Assembly (NCBI GenBank): GCA_900473175.1
Contig: UCKM01000005.1
Location: 294,112-358,111, forward strand
Source of the DNA: Hyphomicrobiales bacterium
GTDB taxonomy: Bacteria; Pseudomonadota; Alphaproteobacteria; Rhizobiales; Rhizobiaceae
Length of the DNA stretch: 64,000 nt
Reading direction: 5' to 3'
Shown: in pieces, positions 54,459 through 63,915 of the stretch
Numbering within the stretch: the stretch's first letter is position 1
How the letters are laid out: every line of letters starts with the position of its first letter
Translations under genes and position numbers: made by a program
The notes under the pieces: generated by a model
The model's database searches: none
What the model saw: the letters and a program-made list of their open reading frames with translations, nothing else
What the model was told of the DNA's origin: nothing

Positions 54459-55478
54459 CTAGAGCAAACCGGCCGCTGTCATCAAATCCGTGACTTTCTT
54501 GCTGTTCAGCTTTGATGGCTCGACCTTCGGCGCATTGAGATCAGCGAGCGGCACCAGTTTCGCGTTCGCAGCCTCGCCTTCGCCTACCGCATATTCGAAG
54601 GAGTCGCCGTCACGCAAGACAGCTTGACCGCCCTTGCCGGTGACCCACTTCAGGAAAGCCTGCGCCTGTTCCTTGTGCTTGCTGGAAGCAGGAATGCCAC
54701 CGCCCGAAATACTGACGAATGCGCCCGGGTCTTCGTTCTTGAAATAGTGCAGCGAGACATTCTTGCTGTTTTCGCCGGTCTTGGCCTGATCGCCGTAGTA
54801 GTAATAATGGTAGATCACCGCACCCTCGATCTCACCTGCGTTGACGGCTTTCATGGCGACGCTGTTACCCTTGTAGGGCGTCGCGTTTTCCTTCATCGCC
54901 TTCAGCCAGGCAGCCGTCGCTTCCTCTCCCTTGAGTTCCAGGACTGCGCTGACGATCGCCTGGAAGTCGGCGCCGGCCGGCGCTGCGCCCCAACGGCCTT
55001 TCCAGCTGGCGTCAGCAAGATCAAGCAATGATTTGGGCAGCTTGTCTTCCGTCAGTTTGTTCTTGTCATAGGCGAACACGGTCGAGCGGGCGGCCACGCC
55101 AACCCAGTGGCCGTTTGCCGGACGGTAATTTTCCGGCACCTGCGCCAGCGTGTCGGCATTCAGCGGCTCAAACAAACCTGCACCATCGACCAATGCCATC
55201 GCTGGCGAATTTTCGGTCAGGAACACATCCGCTGGTGAAGCAGCGCCTTCCTGGACGATCTGGTTGGCGAACTCCATGTCCTTGCCATTGCGGATGGTTA
55301 CCTTGATACCAGTCTGCTTGGTGAAGCCGTCTGCCCAAGCCTTTGTCAGACTTTCATGCTGGGCGTTGTAGACAACGATCCCATCAGATGCACTCTGCGC
55401 CGATGCCAGTGCCGTCGAACCGGCGAGCCCGGCAACCAAGGCCAGCGTAGCAGCAAGATGTTGGAAAGACATTTTCAT
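54459..55478 (-). CDS. fbpA: Ferric iron ABC substrate-binding protein (FbpA-like)
   Basis: Periplasmic iron-binding protein of 339 residues. Signal peptide 1-28 (ALASAQ). Family blocks: IVVYNAQHESLTKAWADGF, DVFLTENSPAMALVDGAGLF, RWGAAPAGADFQAIVSAVLE, and the iron-ligand tyrosine pair within IYHYYYYGDQ. His and Glu ligand candidates are in NAQHE. ATG 55478 follows GGGGGTAC. The upstream region (55531-55550) is AT-rich with ATAAT-CA-ATTAT, a possible metal-regulator site, though it fits no iron box I know well. Confidence 0.92.
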   Translation of the reverse strand: MKMSFQHLAATLALVAGLAGSTALASAQSASDGIVVYNAQHESLTKAWADGFTKQTGIKVTIRNGKDMEFANQIVQEGAASPADVFLTENSPAMALVDGAGLFEPLNADTLAQVPENYRPANGHWVGVAARSTVFAYDKNKLTEDKLPKSLLDLADASWKGRWGAAPAGADFQAIVSAVLELKGEEATAAWLKAMKENATPYKGNSVAMKAVNAGEIEGAVIYHYYYYGDQAKTGENSKNVSLHYFKNEDPGAFVSISGGGIPASSKHKEQAQAFLKWVTGKGGQAVLRDGDSFEYAVGEGEAANAKLVPLADLNAPKVEPSKLNSKKVTDLMTAAGLL

Positions 55479-55725
55479 TAGTACCCCCGTGTCAAAAAAC
55501 ATCCGACTCGCGTGGATGCAACCACCGGTCGATAATCAATTATGATAAAACTTGTCAACTTACACAATGTTTGCGCCGGTGACATTTACGTGAGTGAATT
55601 GCTCAAATTTTTGCAGTTTGCACCAAATAAGCCTGGAAATGTGATGCATTGGTAGATTTCCCGTGGCGAGTTGTCTGTGCTAGAGCCTCTACTCAAAGCC
55701 TGAAAATTCTTACCTGGACCTTGCG

Positions 55726-56724
55726 ATGCGCCGCTTTCTGCCTGACAACTTCACCTTGATGCTGATCGTGGCGGTGGTCCTGGCCTCGTTCTTTCCGGTC
55801 AGCGGCGTGGCAGCGGATTATTTCGGCCTGGCGACAAAGGTGGCGATAGGCCTGCTCTTCTTCCTGCATGGAGCGCGATTGTCACGGGACGTGGTGATTG
55901 CCGGCTTCCTGCATTGGAAACTGCATCTTACCATCCTTGCCGCAACCTTCGTCCTGTTCCCGATAATCGGTCTTGGTGCGGGAATTCTGGTACCGAACAT
56001 CCTTTCACCCGCTCTCTATACCGGTGTTCTGTTCCTTTGCGTCCTTCCGTCCACAGTACAGTCTTCCATCGCCTTTACGTCCATTGCCGGAGGTAATGTG
56101 CCTGCCGCGATCTGTTCGGCATCCGCCTCCAACATCTTCGGCATGTTCCTGACACCGTTTCTCGCCGGGCTGCTGCTTTCGGCGAGCGGGCATGTGGGCT
56201 TCTCGCTCGACGCGCTGAAATCGATTCTCCTCCAGCTGCTGGCGCCATTTGTCCTTGGCCAGATCCTTCAGCCGTGGATCGGCAACTTCATCCGCAGCAA
56301 GAGGAAAATTCTCATGCCAGTCGATCGCTGCTCCATTCTGATGGTCGTCTATCTGGCTTTCAGCGAGTCGGTCACCGAGGGGCTCTGGCGTACAATCTCG
56401 ATCGGAGATCTCGGCGTCGTGATCGTGGTCGACATACTGATCCTTGCCATGGTCCTCGCCATTACGATGTTCGGCAGCCGCTGGGCGGGCTTCTCAAGGG
56501 AAGACGAGATCGCGATAACGTTTTGCGGTTCCAAGAAGAGCCTCGCAAGTGGCGTCCCCATTGCGACGGTGATCTTTGCCGGACAAAGCATTGGCAGCAT
56601 CGTGCTGCCGCTCATGCTCTTTCATCAGATTCAGCTCATGGTGTGCGCCGTCATCGCCCAGAAATATGCGGATGCTGCCAAGAAGGCGCGCCTCAACCAG
56701 GCTCAGCCCGCCGCAAGGACCTGA
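55726..56724 (+). CDS. SBF-like (bile acid:sodium symporter family) transporter
   Basis: Membrane protein of 332 residues with about ten helices. It matches the SBF-like group (YfeH/RCH1 type): KVAIGLLFFLHGARLSRDVV, LCVLPSTVQSSIAFTSIAGG NVPAAICSASASNIFG, and the second crossing motif CGSKKSLASGVPIATVIF. Members are linked to calcium or organic-anion handling; the substrate is not known here. ATG 55726 has a weak site (GGACC). It converges with acvB, 1 bp between stops. Confidence 0.9.
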   Translation: MRRFLPDNFTLMLIVAVVLASFFPVSGVAADYFGLATKVAIGLLFFLHGARLSRDVVIAGFLHWKLHLTILAATFVLFPIIGLGAGILVPNILSPALYTGVLFLCVLPSTVQSSIAFTSIAGGNVPAAICSASASNIFGMFLTPFLAGLLLSASGHVGFSLDALKSILLQLLAPFVLGQILQPWIGNFIRSKRKILMPVDRCSILMVVYLAFSESVTEGLWRTISIGDLGVVIVVDILILAMVLAITMFGSRWAGFSREDEIAITFCGSKKSLASGVPIATVIFAGQSIGSIVLPLMLFHQIQLMVCAVIAQKYADAAKKARLNQAQPAART

Positions 56725-56725
56725 T

Positions 56726-58108
56726 TTACTTCGGCTGGCGTGAGGCGATCGCCTGCATCAGCTTGGAGGCAAGCATGTCATATTTCTCGTCATAATGATG
56801 ATCGCCATTGAGTTCGATCTTTTCAACGGCCGCAAGCGAAGGATCTGTACAGGCGGTATCGTCCTCTTCAGAACCATAAACGCACAAGACCTTGTTAAGG
56901 GGCAGCTTCGCCACCGCCGGCGCAACTTCATTGTCACCGCCCATGCCGAGCCACGCGCCCACGGAAACCTGGAACGGGGTGGTTTCTTCAGTACCGATCA
57001 GCCCGACAAGGCTGATGCGATCCTGCAGTTGCTGGGGAAGATAAGGCCAGGAAAACGGTATCGTATTGGCCCCGAAGGAATATCCCAGCAGTACAACCGG
57101 TAACTTGCCGCTTGGATCAGCCTTTGCCACTATCCGCTTGATGTCCTTGGCAATGTCCTCGGGTTTGCGCAGCGTCCAGAAATAGCGCAACGAGTCGACG
57201 CCCACCACATGTACGCCTTCCTTGGCCATGATATCGCCGACCGACTTGTCGATGTCGCGCCAGCCGCCATCGCCTGAAAAGAATATGGCCAGATATTTCG
57301 GGTCGCCGTTGCTGGAAGGCACATCGACGATCGGCAGGGATTCGGCCGATGCGTCTTCCTTGGCTATCTCGACAGATGCATCAGCGGCAATCTGCAGGCG
57401 TTCAGCTTTCGTGGCGGCGATTTTTTCCTGCGCGAGGAAGAAGCCCGCGCTCGGCGGTCCCTTGGATTCGGCATCAGGCTTTTCGCGCACGATCGTCGCC
57501 GGATTCGGCAGATCCGCATCATAGGAATAGCTGAAGCCTTCATTGGGAACGGCTTCGTAGTCCGCACCCTCGCAGGATGGAAGCTTGGTCTTCAATCCGA
57601 TGGAGGGATCGATGGTCACGGCGCCGGCAAGTGTAGCGGCAGGTGCATCGGCAACCGATGCATAGGCCATGACACCGCCCTCGCCTATGCCGATGACAAC
57701 AGGATGCATATAGGTATCGACGGAAATCACGCGCTGCGCTTCCTTGGCAACGCCCTCAAGATCCGAAACAAAATAAGTGCAGTCGCCGGTATCCTGGTCG
57801 AGTTCTTTGCGCCACTTCTCAAGGTCGACGGTCAGTACAAGAAAGTTGCGGTCGAGCAGCAATTTCTCCAGCGCCGCATCGTCAGCGGCAAGACCGCCCT
57901 TTTGTGAAACAAGGACGGCGATTCCTTCGGGCTTGCCGTTGGGCTGCAGCAGCGGCACATCGGTCAGGCGCTCCGACGTGATCAGTATACGCTTGCCCGA
58001 TAGTCCGAAACCAAACCGTGGCAGGTAATGAAGAGCGGCGGAGAGAGCGATGCTGACAATCAGAAGTGCAAGAATGACAAGCAGATAGGGCCTGCGCATG
58101 AATTTCAT
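56726..58108 (-). CDS. acvB: AcvB/VirJ-family periplasmic hydrolase
   Basis: Protein of 460 residues with an N-terminal signal/anchor helix (8-28) and two VirJ-type alpha/beta-hydrolase domains. In the N-terminal copy the elbow is GIGEGG, with Glu where the nucleophile should be. The C-terminal copy has LGYSFGANTIPF with Ser344 and is the likely active half. In Agrobacterium and Rhizobium AcvB hydrolyses lysyl-phosphatidylglycerol made by LpiA. The gene overlaps mprF by ATGA, as expected for this pair. Confidence 0.92.
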   Translation of the reverse strand: MKFMRRPYLLVILALLIVSIALSAALHYLPRFGFGLSGKRILITSERLTDVPLLQPNGKPEGIAVLVSQKGGLAADDAALEKLLLDRNFLVLTVDLEKWRKELDQDTGDCTYFVSDLEGVAKEAQRVISVDTYMHPVVIGIGEGGVMAYASVADAPAATLAGAVTIDPSIGLKTKLPSCEGADYEAVPNEGFSYSYDADLPNPATIVREKPDAESKGPPSAGFFLAQEKIAATKAERLQIAADASVEIAKEDASAESLPIVDVPSSNGDPKYLAIFFSGDGGWRDIDKSVGDIMAKEGVHVVGVDSLRYFWTLRKPEDIAKDIKRIVAKADPSGKLPVVLLGYSFGANTIPFSWPYLPQQLQDRISLVGLIGTEETTPFQVSVGAWLGMGGDNEVAPAVAKLPLNKVLCVYGSEEDDTACTDPSLAAVEKIELNGDHHYDEKYDMLASKLMQAIASRQPK

Positions 58109-60729
58109 CGTTTAAAGACCTCGAAGGGGCTGCCACTCACAAGGTTCGTCGCGTCAATAAGCGAACGAGGCGTTGCGAGGCCCGGGGGGCAAATCAAATA
58201 GTAGGGTGTCCATTTCGGGCCGAACTTATCCTTGAAAGCACGCAGTCCGTCAAATCGATAAAATTCCGCTCCACGGCGATAGATAAAAGAGCCGATCCGG
58301 TTCCAGCGCGAAGCAAGGTGGCTGTCCGAAAGACCCGATAGCGGCGCCGCGCCCAGGTTGAACCAGTGATAACCTTCGGCTTTCGCTGCCATCAGCAGGT
58401 TGGCGAAAAGTCCGTCCATGACAACGCTCGATGCGTCCGGCATGTGGCGCATCAGATCGACGGCAATTTCTTGCCTGTCCGCACCACGCCATACATTGGC
58501 GAAAGCCACGATTGCACCTTCCTTGCGCAGGACGGCAATATCGAAATTCGAAAGATAGGCATTCTCGAACGAGCCCAAGGAGAAGCGCTTTTCCGAGCCG
58601 GATTTCATTTCAAGCCAAGCGTCGGACACGTCGCGCAATTCGTCCATGATATCCTGGGTCTGCTCCTTCGAGATGATCTCGAAGGTAATGCCTTCCTTTT
58701 CGAGGCGCCGGGCCGCATAGCGAAGCGGTTGCCGCTTGGAACCTTCCAGGGAAAAGTCGGTAAGATCGACCCGCGCTACCTCGCCAAGCTTGAGCGCCGT
58801 CAATCCCATATCGAGGAACAACGGCAATCTTTCGGGACCGACGCCATAAAATACAGTCCTGGAACCCGTTCTATCGGCCAGGCCACGAAAAGCCCAGGCG
58901 AGATCGGCAACCGCGCCATCGCCGCCAACGGGTTCGCCCATCGAAACCAGACTTCCGCCTGAGCGGGCATACATGACGAAGCCCCTGCCCTTGGGATCCA
59001 CGAGGAAGCGCTTGTCGCCCAACAGCGCAAGCGCATCGGAAGCGCGCGGCGAAGCAGCGACGAGTTCCGGCACCTGTTCCGGGATGGGCTGCGCCCGCAA
59101 CTTGCTGCGGCCGACGCCGTTGATCACGGTATTGATGGTGACAGCTGCCAAAAACGTCAGAAGCAGCACCGAAGCGCGCAGGAAGCGCGATGCCTGCGCG
59201 TCCCAGGCAAACTCCCACCACAATTCATTGGCGTATTCGACATGGTGATAGGCGAAGAAGCCGAGCCAGATAATGGCAAATGCGGTGGTACCGATACTGG
59301 CAAGCCAGCCCCAGGTCAGCGTAAAGCGCTCACCCAGCGGTTTGCGGTAGAATGAATCGCGAAACAGGAGGAGCGTTGCGGCCATCAGCGTCAGCATCAC
59401 CGCTTCTTCCCAGGCAAGTCCTTTCGCCAGTGCAAAGATTGCACCCATACTGAACAGAACGAGCGCAAGGAACCAGGCGCGCCAAAGACGACGTGCAAGA
59501 CCTCGCGCTACGATCAGCAATGCCAGGCCAACGAAGCTCGCACCGAGATGCGACATTTCCAGAAAGGGCATGGGAAGGATGTCGGCAAGCATCTCCAGGC
59601 GGGAATGCAACTCCGGAATGACCGCTGATATTAGAAGTACGATCCCCCCGAGGAAGGCGATGCCTGCCGACAGTGGCGGAATAAGCGGCTCGAACATGCG
59701 CGCAGCCAGCATGGTCGGGCCGGCAAGGACGTGACGTTTGCGCAGGATTTCGGAAATGACGAACCCGGCAATCGCGACAAGAAATGGAATGAGCGTGTAA
59801 ATGACGCGGTAGGCGACAAGCGCTGCAATGGCATCCGGGTTTTGTCCTAGTCCGAGGCCAGCAATGACCGTCGCCTCGAACGCGCCTATGCCGCCCGGCG
59901 CATGACTGATGATGCCGAGCGCTACGGCAACGACATAAACCAGGGCGAATGCCGGGATACTGCCGACGGAACCTTGCGGAAGCAGGACATAAAGTGTTGC
60001 AGCCGCGGCAGCCACATCGACGAGGCCCGCCAGTATCTGCAAGAGAGCCCCTTGCGAAGACGGCAGGCGGACCGAAAGGCGGCCAAACTGGAGAGTACGC
60101 TCGCGCCGGGACAGCCAATAGAGAAGAACGGCGACAGCCACCAGGACGATGACGCCGATCACCTGATCCACCACAGGCCCGAACGAGACAACCCAGGGAA
60201 TGCGCGACGGATCGATCACCAGAGCCACCGCAATCAGGATCGTGAAGGCAAACCAGATCGCAAGCCATGATGTGCCGATAATTCGACCGATATCGGCAAT
60301 ATCGATGCCTTCGGCCGCATAGACCCTGTAACGGAGCGCCCCACCCGTCAGAAGCGAGAATCCGAGCGCGTTGGAGATGGCATAGCCGGCGCCGCCGGCC
60401 ATGGCAGAGATATGATAGGGCACGCGACCGGGCGCAATCGTCTCCACGGCAACAACGTCATAGAGCGCGACGGCAGCGAAACTGACAATCGTAAAGAACA
60501 GCGCTACCAGCAAGGTGGCGCTAGGTATGGCATGGAGCGAGTGCTTGACGTCGTGCAGTGAAATCTGGCTCGACAGGTGGCTGAGTACCAGCAGGCTGAT
60601 AACCGCAACAGCAATGCCGAAGAAGGCGAACACCGCCGATCTCGCGCGCTTGCCCCACCAGGGCATGCGTGATTTCGCGCGAGCTTCAAGCCGCTGTATT
60701 TGCTTCTCGTGGTCAACAATAGCCGTCAT
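58105..60729 (-). CDS. mprF: Lysylphosphatidylglycerol synthase/flippase MprF (LpiA)
   Basis: Membrane enzyme of 874 residues. The N-terminal ~560 residues hold about 14 helices (flippase part). The C-terminal DUF2156/GNAT-like domain (about 575-865) transfers lysine from lysyl-tRNA to phosphatidylglycerol: FVMYARSGGSLVSMGEPVGG, LPLFLDMGLTALKLGEVARV, FANVWRGADRQEIAVDLMRH. This changes surface charge and raises resistance to cationic peptides and acid. It is upstream of and translationally coupled to acvB. ATG 60729 has a weak site. Confidence 0.95.
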   Translation of the reverse strand: MTAIVDHEKQIQRLEARAKSRMPWWGKRARSAVFAFFGIAVAVISLLVLSHLSSQISLHDVKHSLHAIPSATLLVALFFTIVSFAAVALYDVVAVETIAPGRVPYHISAMAGGAGYAISNALGFSLLTGGALRYRVYAAEGIDIADIGRIIGTSWLAIWFAFTILIAVALVIDPSRIPWVVSFGPVVDQVIGVIVLVAVAVLLYWLSRRERTLQFGRLSVRLPSSQGALLQILAGLVDVAAAAATLYVLLPQGSVGSIPAFALVYVVAVALGIISHAPGGIGAFEATVIAGLGLGQNPDAIAALVAYRVIYTLIPFLVAIAGFVISEILRKRHVLAGPTMLAARMFEPLIPPLSAGIAFLGGIVLLISAVIPELHSRLEMLADILPMPFLEMSHLGASFVGLALLIVARGLARRLWRAWFLALVLFSMGAIFALAKGLAWEEAVMLTLMAATLLLFRDSFYRKPLGERFTLTWGWLASIGTTAFAIIWLGFFAYHHVEYANELWWEFAWDAQASRFLRASVLLLTFLAAVTINTVINGVGRSKLRAQPIPEQVPELVAASPRASDALALLGDKRFLVDPKGRGFVMYARSGGSLVSMGEPVGGDGAVADLAWAFRGLADRTGSRTVFYGVGPERLPLFLDMGLTALKLGEVARVDLTDFSLEGSKRQPLRYAARRLEKEGITFEIISKEQTQDIMDELRDVSDAWLEMKSGSEKRFSLGSFENAYLSNFDIAVLRKEGAIVAFANVWRGADRQEIAVDLMRHMPDASSVVMDGLFANLLMAAKAEGYHWFNLGAAPLSGLSDSHLASRWNRIGSFIYRRGAEFYRFDGLRAFKDKFGPKWTPYYLICPPGLATPRSLIDATNLVSGSPFEVFKR

Positions 60730-60977
60730 GGGGTATTCCGAAGCCAGAAATGGATTTGAACGAACGCCGCTTTACCGTATCAAGGATGGCGCCATAAGCC
60801 CTGCAATAATGGCGGGATTGAGCCCAGAATAGACACACATCTAATCTTTCGCCGGGCCTGGCCCGCAGAAATATAGGCTGTCTGTTATTACACTCTGATG
60901 ATTAGAGCAATCTCGACTTGGCATTAGCGCCGGTTAGTCTGGGCGGGATTGAATAAGGGGCGAGCGGCGAAACAGGC

Positions 60978-61457
60978 TCAGGCCGCGTCCAGCAGCAACT
61001 GCCGGTGGCTGCCGGGAGCCCGGACCCGGCTCACTGCCTTTAGCGGTGGTTTCAGGCCCATTCCCTCGGTGACGGCGGTCGCAACGGAATTGCTGTTCTG
61101 GATCAGGAACGAGTAGCGTAATTTCGACAATCGAATCCGCTCGGCGACATCGACTCCCGCACGCCAGCGTGCGGCTATGGCCGCGTAGTTGCCCTCGACC
61201 AGCATCATCGAACGCGAGGTCGGCCGAACATAAAATTCGGGACAAAAAACGAGATCACGCTTGCCATAGTCGGTGACCACTGCCGTCAGAGGGCCTCGGA
61301 TCGCGCAATAGTTGAAGCTGCCATCCATATTGGCCGCTCCGCCATTGATCTCGAAGAGCGGGCGGCCTGCTTCATCGGTCCACACGACAAAATTGTGGCT
61401 GGCGATCCCGCCAAAGCGCGGAATGGGGTAGGAGCCAAAGAGAATGCGGTGTTTCAT
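60978..61457 (-). CDS. Hypothetical protein with HN...NSNS pattern
   Basis: Protein of 159 residues without signal peptide. Conserved-looking blocks are GGIASHNFVVWTDEAGRPLF and FLIQNSNSVATAVTEGMGL followed by RAPGSHRQLLLDAA. This His...Asn-Ser-Asn-Ser arrangement resembles cysteine-peptidase-like or amidase-like folds in which Ser replaces the catalytic Cys, but I do not recognise the family. ATG 61457 has only a weak site; a TTG lies six codons upstream. It stands alone between mprF and the FAH gene. Confidence 0.6.
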   Translation of the reverse strand: MKHRILFGSYPIPRFGGIASHNFVVWTDEAGRPLFEINGGAANMDGSFNYCAIRGPLTAVVTDYGKRDLVFCPEFYVRPTSRSMMLVEGNYAAIAARWRAGVDVAERIRLSKLRYSFLIQNSNSVATAVTEGMGLKPPLKAVSRVRAPGSHRQLLLDAA

Positions 61458-61707
61458 CGAGGGCAGCTCTTGCAACGCGAAATGAGGGACAATCTTTCCT
61501 CAATAGCCCATTCATTTTCAAACACAACACCGCATTTCTTCACAGAATTGCGAGCCCGCGTTACTTAGCCAGCTGAGCGTTTTCAAGCTGCTCGTATCGT
61601 GTGCGAATTTCCGAAATTGACTGCCCAAGGCGGTCAAAAGTATATTTTTGACCTTTGATGAGAAACCACTTCCTTCGCTGGCAAAAGTGCATCGGGTTGC
61701 ACCTGCA

Positions 61708-62409
61708 TCAGCTGACGCGAACCCGAATCTCGCCAATTCCAGCGACGCCGCCATGCATTTCATCGCCCCGCTGAATGGCGCCGACACCCGCCGGGGTCCC
61801 CGTGTAAATCAGATCGCCCGGCTGCAGCGTGAATAGCGTCGAAAGGTAGGCGATTGTCTCCGGTACTTTCCAGATCAACTGAGCAAGGTCGCCGCGCTGA
61901 CGCTCGGTTCCGTTCACCTTCAGCCAGACAGCACCCGAGGCCGGATGGCCGATACTGGATGCGGGCACGATGGCTGAACATGGCGCTGAAAACTCGAATG
62001 CCTTGCCTACTTCCCACGGGCGGCCCAGCTTCTTTGCTTCCCCTTGCAGATCACGCCGGGTCATATCAAGACCGACGGCATAACCGAACACATGGTCGAG
62101 CGCATATTCCAGGCTGATGTCGGCGCCGCCCTTACCGAGCGCCACTACCATCTCCATTTCGAAATGGACGTCATTGGTGGCGGATGGGTAGGGGAAATCG
62201 CGCCCATCGGTCACCAGACAGTCGGGATTTTTCTGAAAGAAGAATGGCGCTTCGCGGTGGGGATCATGTCCCATTTCTATGGCGTGATCGGCGTAGTTGC
62301 GGCCGACGCAGTAAATCCGGTGCACCGGAAACAGCTTGTCCGAGCCGACCACCTTTAGAACAGGTCGCGGCAGCGGATTGAAAAGGAAAAGATCATCCTG
62401 GTCAGGCAC
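61708..62409 (-). CDS. Fumarylacetoacetate hydrolase family protein
   Basis: Cytosolic enzyme of 233 residues of the FAH/HpcE superfamily, which cleaves or decarboxylates beta-diketo acids or acylpyruvates. Seen: YCVGRNYADHAIEMG, metal ligands in HFEMEMVVALGKGG (two Glu) and GLDMTRRDLQ (Asp), and the C-terminal YTGTPAGVGAIQRGD. The size and sequence suggest the acylpyruvase or oxaloacetate-decarboxylase branch (FAHD1-like). The start is GTG 62409 after GAGGTGAG. It diverges from the GH144-like gene. Confidence 0.9.
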   Translation of the reverse strand: MPDQDDLFLFNPLPRPVLKVVGSDKLFPVHRIYCVGRNYADHAIEMGHDPHREAPFFFQKNPDCLVTDGRDFPYPSATNDVHFEMEMVVALGKGGADISLEYALDHVFGYAVGLDMTRRDLQGEAKKLGRPWEVGKAFEFSAPCSAIVPASSIGHPASGAVWLKVNGTERQRGDLAQLIWKVPETIAYLSTLFTLQPGDLIYTGTPAGVGAIQRGDEMHGGVAGIGEIRVRVS

Positions 62410-62528
62410 GTCTCACCTCGGTTTGATAGGAATGCGCCTTCTCAGGCAGTTCTACGCGTACTATAGAGATCAGACGATGCTTTGATGCAACCCGGCATGA
62501 CGCCCAGTGCAGGAATTCTTCCGCGCTT

Positions 62529-63839
62529 ATGCACCTCAGACTTGACCTGCGAAATCCGTCAGTTGCGGAAGATGACGACGATGCGCTGCTTGAACAGGTG
62601 CAGCGCGCTACATTTGCCTATTTTTGGGAAGGCGCGCATCCGCAAAGCGGACTCGCACGCGACAGGTCGGGGCGCACCGCCGACCCGAATAACGATCTTG
62701 TCGCCATCGGCGGCTCCGGTTTCGCCTTCATGGCCCTTGTTGTTGCCGTCGAACGCGGCTGGATCATGCGTAGCGAAGCGATCGCACGTATTGGCAAGAT
62801 GCTGTCGGCGCTGGAGAGAACGATACGGTATCAGGGCGTCTTCCCGCATTTCATCAATGGCAGGGACGGCTCGACCGTTCCTTTCACAAGGCTGGACGAT
62901 GGCGGCGATCTGGTGGAAACCGCCCTGCTGTTGCAGGGATTGATCTGCGTCCGGCAATATTTTGCTTCCGGTCACAAGGACGAGCTCGAAATTTGCAGCC
63001 GTATCAACCGCCTCTGGCTTACGGTCCAGTGGGATGCCCACATCAAGCCCGGAGAAGAGGTACTCTATTGGCACCGTAGCCCGAAGTTCGGGTGGGCACG
63101 CAATGTCCCGATCCGCGGCTGGAACGAAGCGCTTATCACCTATGTTCTGGCTGCTGCCTCGCCGGAATTTGGCATTGATGCGGAAATCTATCACAAGGGA
63201 TTTGCATCAAATGGCGCCTTTCGCAACGGTCGCGATTTCTACGGCGTAACCCTGCCGCTCGGTCCCAACTACGGCGGTCCGCTGTTTTTTGCCCACTACT
63301 CGTTTTGCGGTCTCGACCCGCGCGGTCTCGTTGACCGCTACGCTGACTATTGGGAGCAGAATTGCAGCCACGCGCGCATCAACTATCTGCATAGCATCAA
63401 AAATCCGCATGGCTACGCCGGGTACGGCCATGATTGCTGGGGTTTGACCTCGAGCCATGGTCCGAAGGGCTACGCCCTTAGCTCACCGGCCTTGGATTTC
63501 GGATTGATCGCACCGACGGCCGCGCTGAGCAGCCTGCCCTACCTGCCGGAAGAGGCGATGCGAGCGCTGCGCCATTTCATGTCACTGCCTGAAGGCAAGA
63601 TTGCAGGCCGCTTCGGCCTTATCGATGCCTTCTCCCCGGCGAGCAAGTGGTTTGCCAGAACCTATCTTGCCATCGATCAAGGGCCAATCGTCGCCATGGT
63701 CGAGAACTACCGAAGCGGTCTTCTATGGAGCCTGTTCATGAGCGCACCGGAAGTTAAGGACGGCTTGCGGAAACTTGGTTTTGCCAGCCCGCATCTGGGG
63801 TCCGACCCCAGTGGCGAAGCGGAACGAAAAATCCGTTGA
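62529..63839 (+). CDS. GH144-like glucoamylase-family protein (putative beta-1,2-glucanase)
   Basis: Protein of 436 residues matching the glycoamylase-like (PF10091) alpha/alpha-barrel: FAYFWEGAHPQSGLARDRSG, AIGGSGFAFMALVVAVERGW, LDDGGDLVETALLLQGLI, YWHRSPKFGWARNVPIRGWN EAL, AGYGHDCWGLTSSHGPKGY. The acidic pair in this type lies in the GWNEAL and DDGGDLVE regions. No signal peptide, so it is probably cytosolic, unlike secreted GH144 enzymes. Rhizobiales make cyclic beta-1,2-glucan, a plausible substrate. ATG 62529 follows AGGAA at longer than usual spacing. Confidence 0.85.
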   Translation: MHLRLDLRNPSVAEDDDDALLEQVQRATFAYFWEGAHPQSGLARDRSGRTADPNNDLVAIGGSGFAFMALVVAVERGWIMRSEAIARIGKMLSALERTIRYQGVFPHFINGRDGSTVPFTRLDDGGDLVETALLLQGLICVRQYFASGHKDELEICSRINRLWLTVQWDAHIKPGEEVLYWHRSPKFGWARNVPIRGWNEALITYVLAAASPEFGIDAEIYHKGFASNGAFRNGRDFYGVTLPLGPNYGGPLFFAHYSFCGLDPRGLVDRYADYWEQNCSHARINYLHSIKNPHGYAGYGHDCWGLTSSHGPKGYALSSPALDFGLIAPTAALSSLPYLPEEAMRALRHFMSLPEGKIAGRFGLIDAFSPASKWFARTYLAIDQGPIVAMVENYRSGLLWSLFMSAPEVKDGLRKLGFASPHLGSDPSGEAERKIR

Positions 63840-63915
63840 GGGATTGTTTTCAATTGAGCAATTGATCATCTTCCAGCCAAATCCGGCAGCCATCCCGCCT
63901 GAACAAGGACCAGAC

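Noticed and set aside
55531-55550. Iron box (Fur, RirA or Irr type) before the iron-binding protein gene
   Set aside because: The AT-rich inverted repeat ATAAT-CA-ATTAT fits none of these consensus sites well enough.
59330-60268. Minus-strand alternative frame inside mprF
   Set aside because: Shadow frame rich in Cys, Arg and Pro; the mprF frame is clearly the real one.
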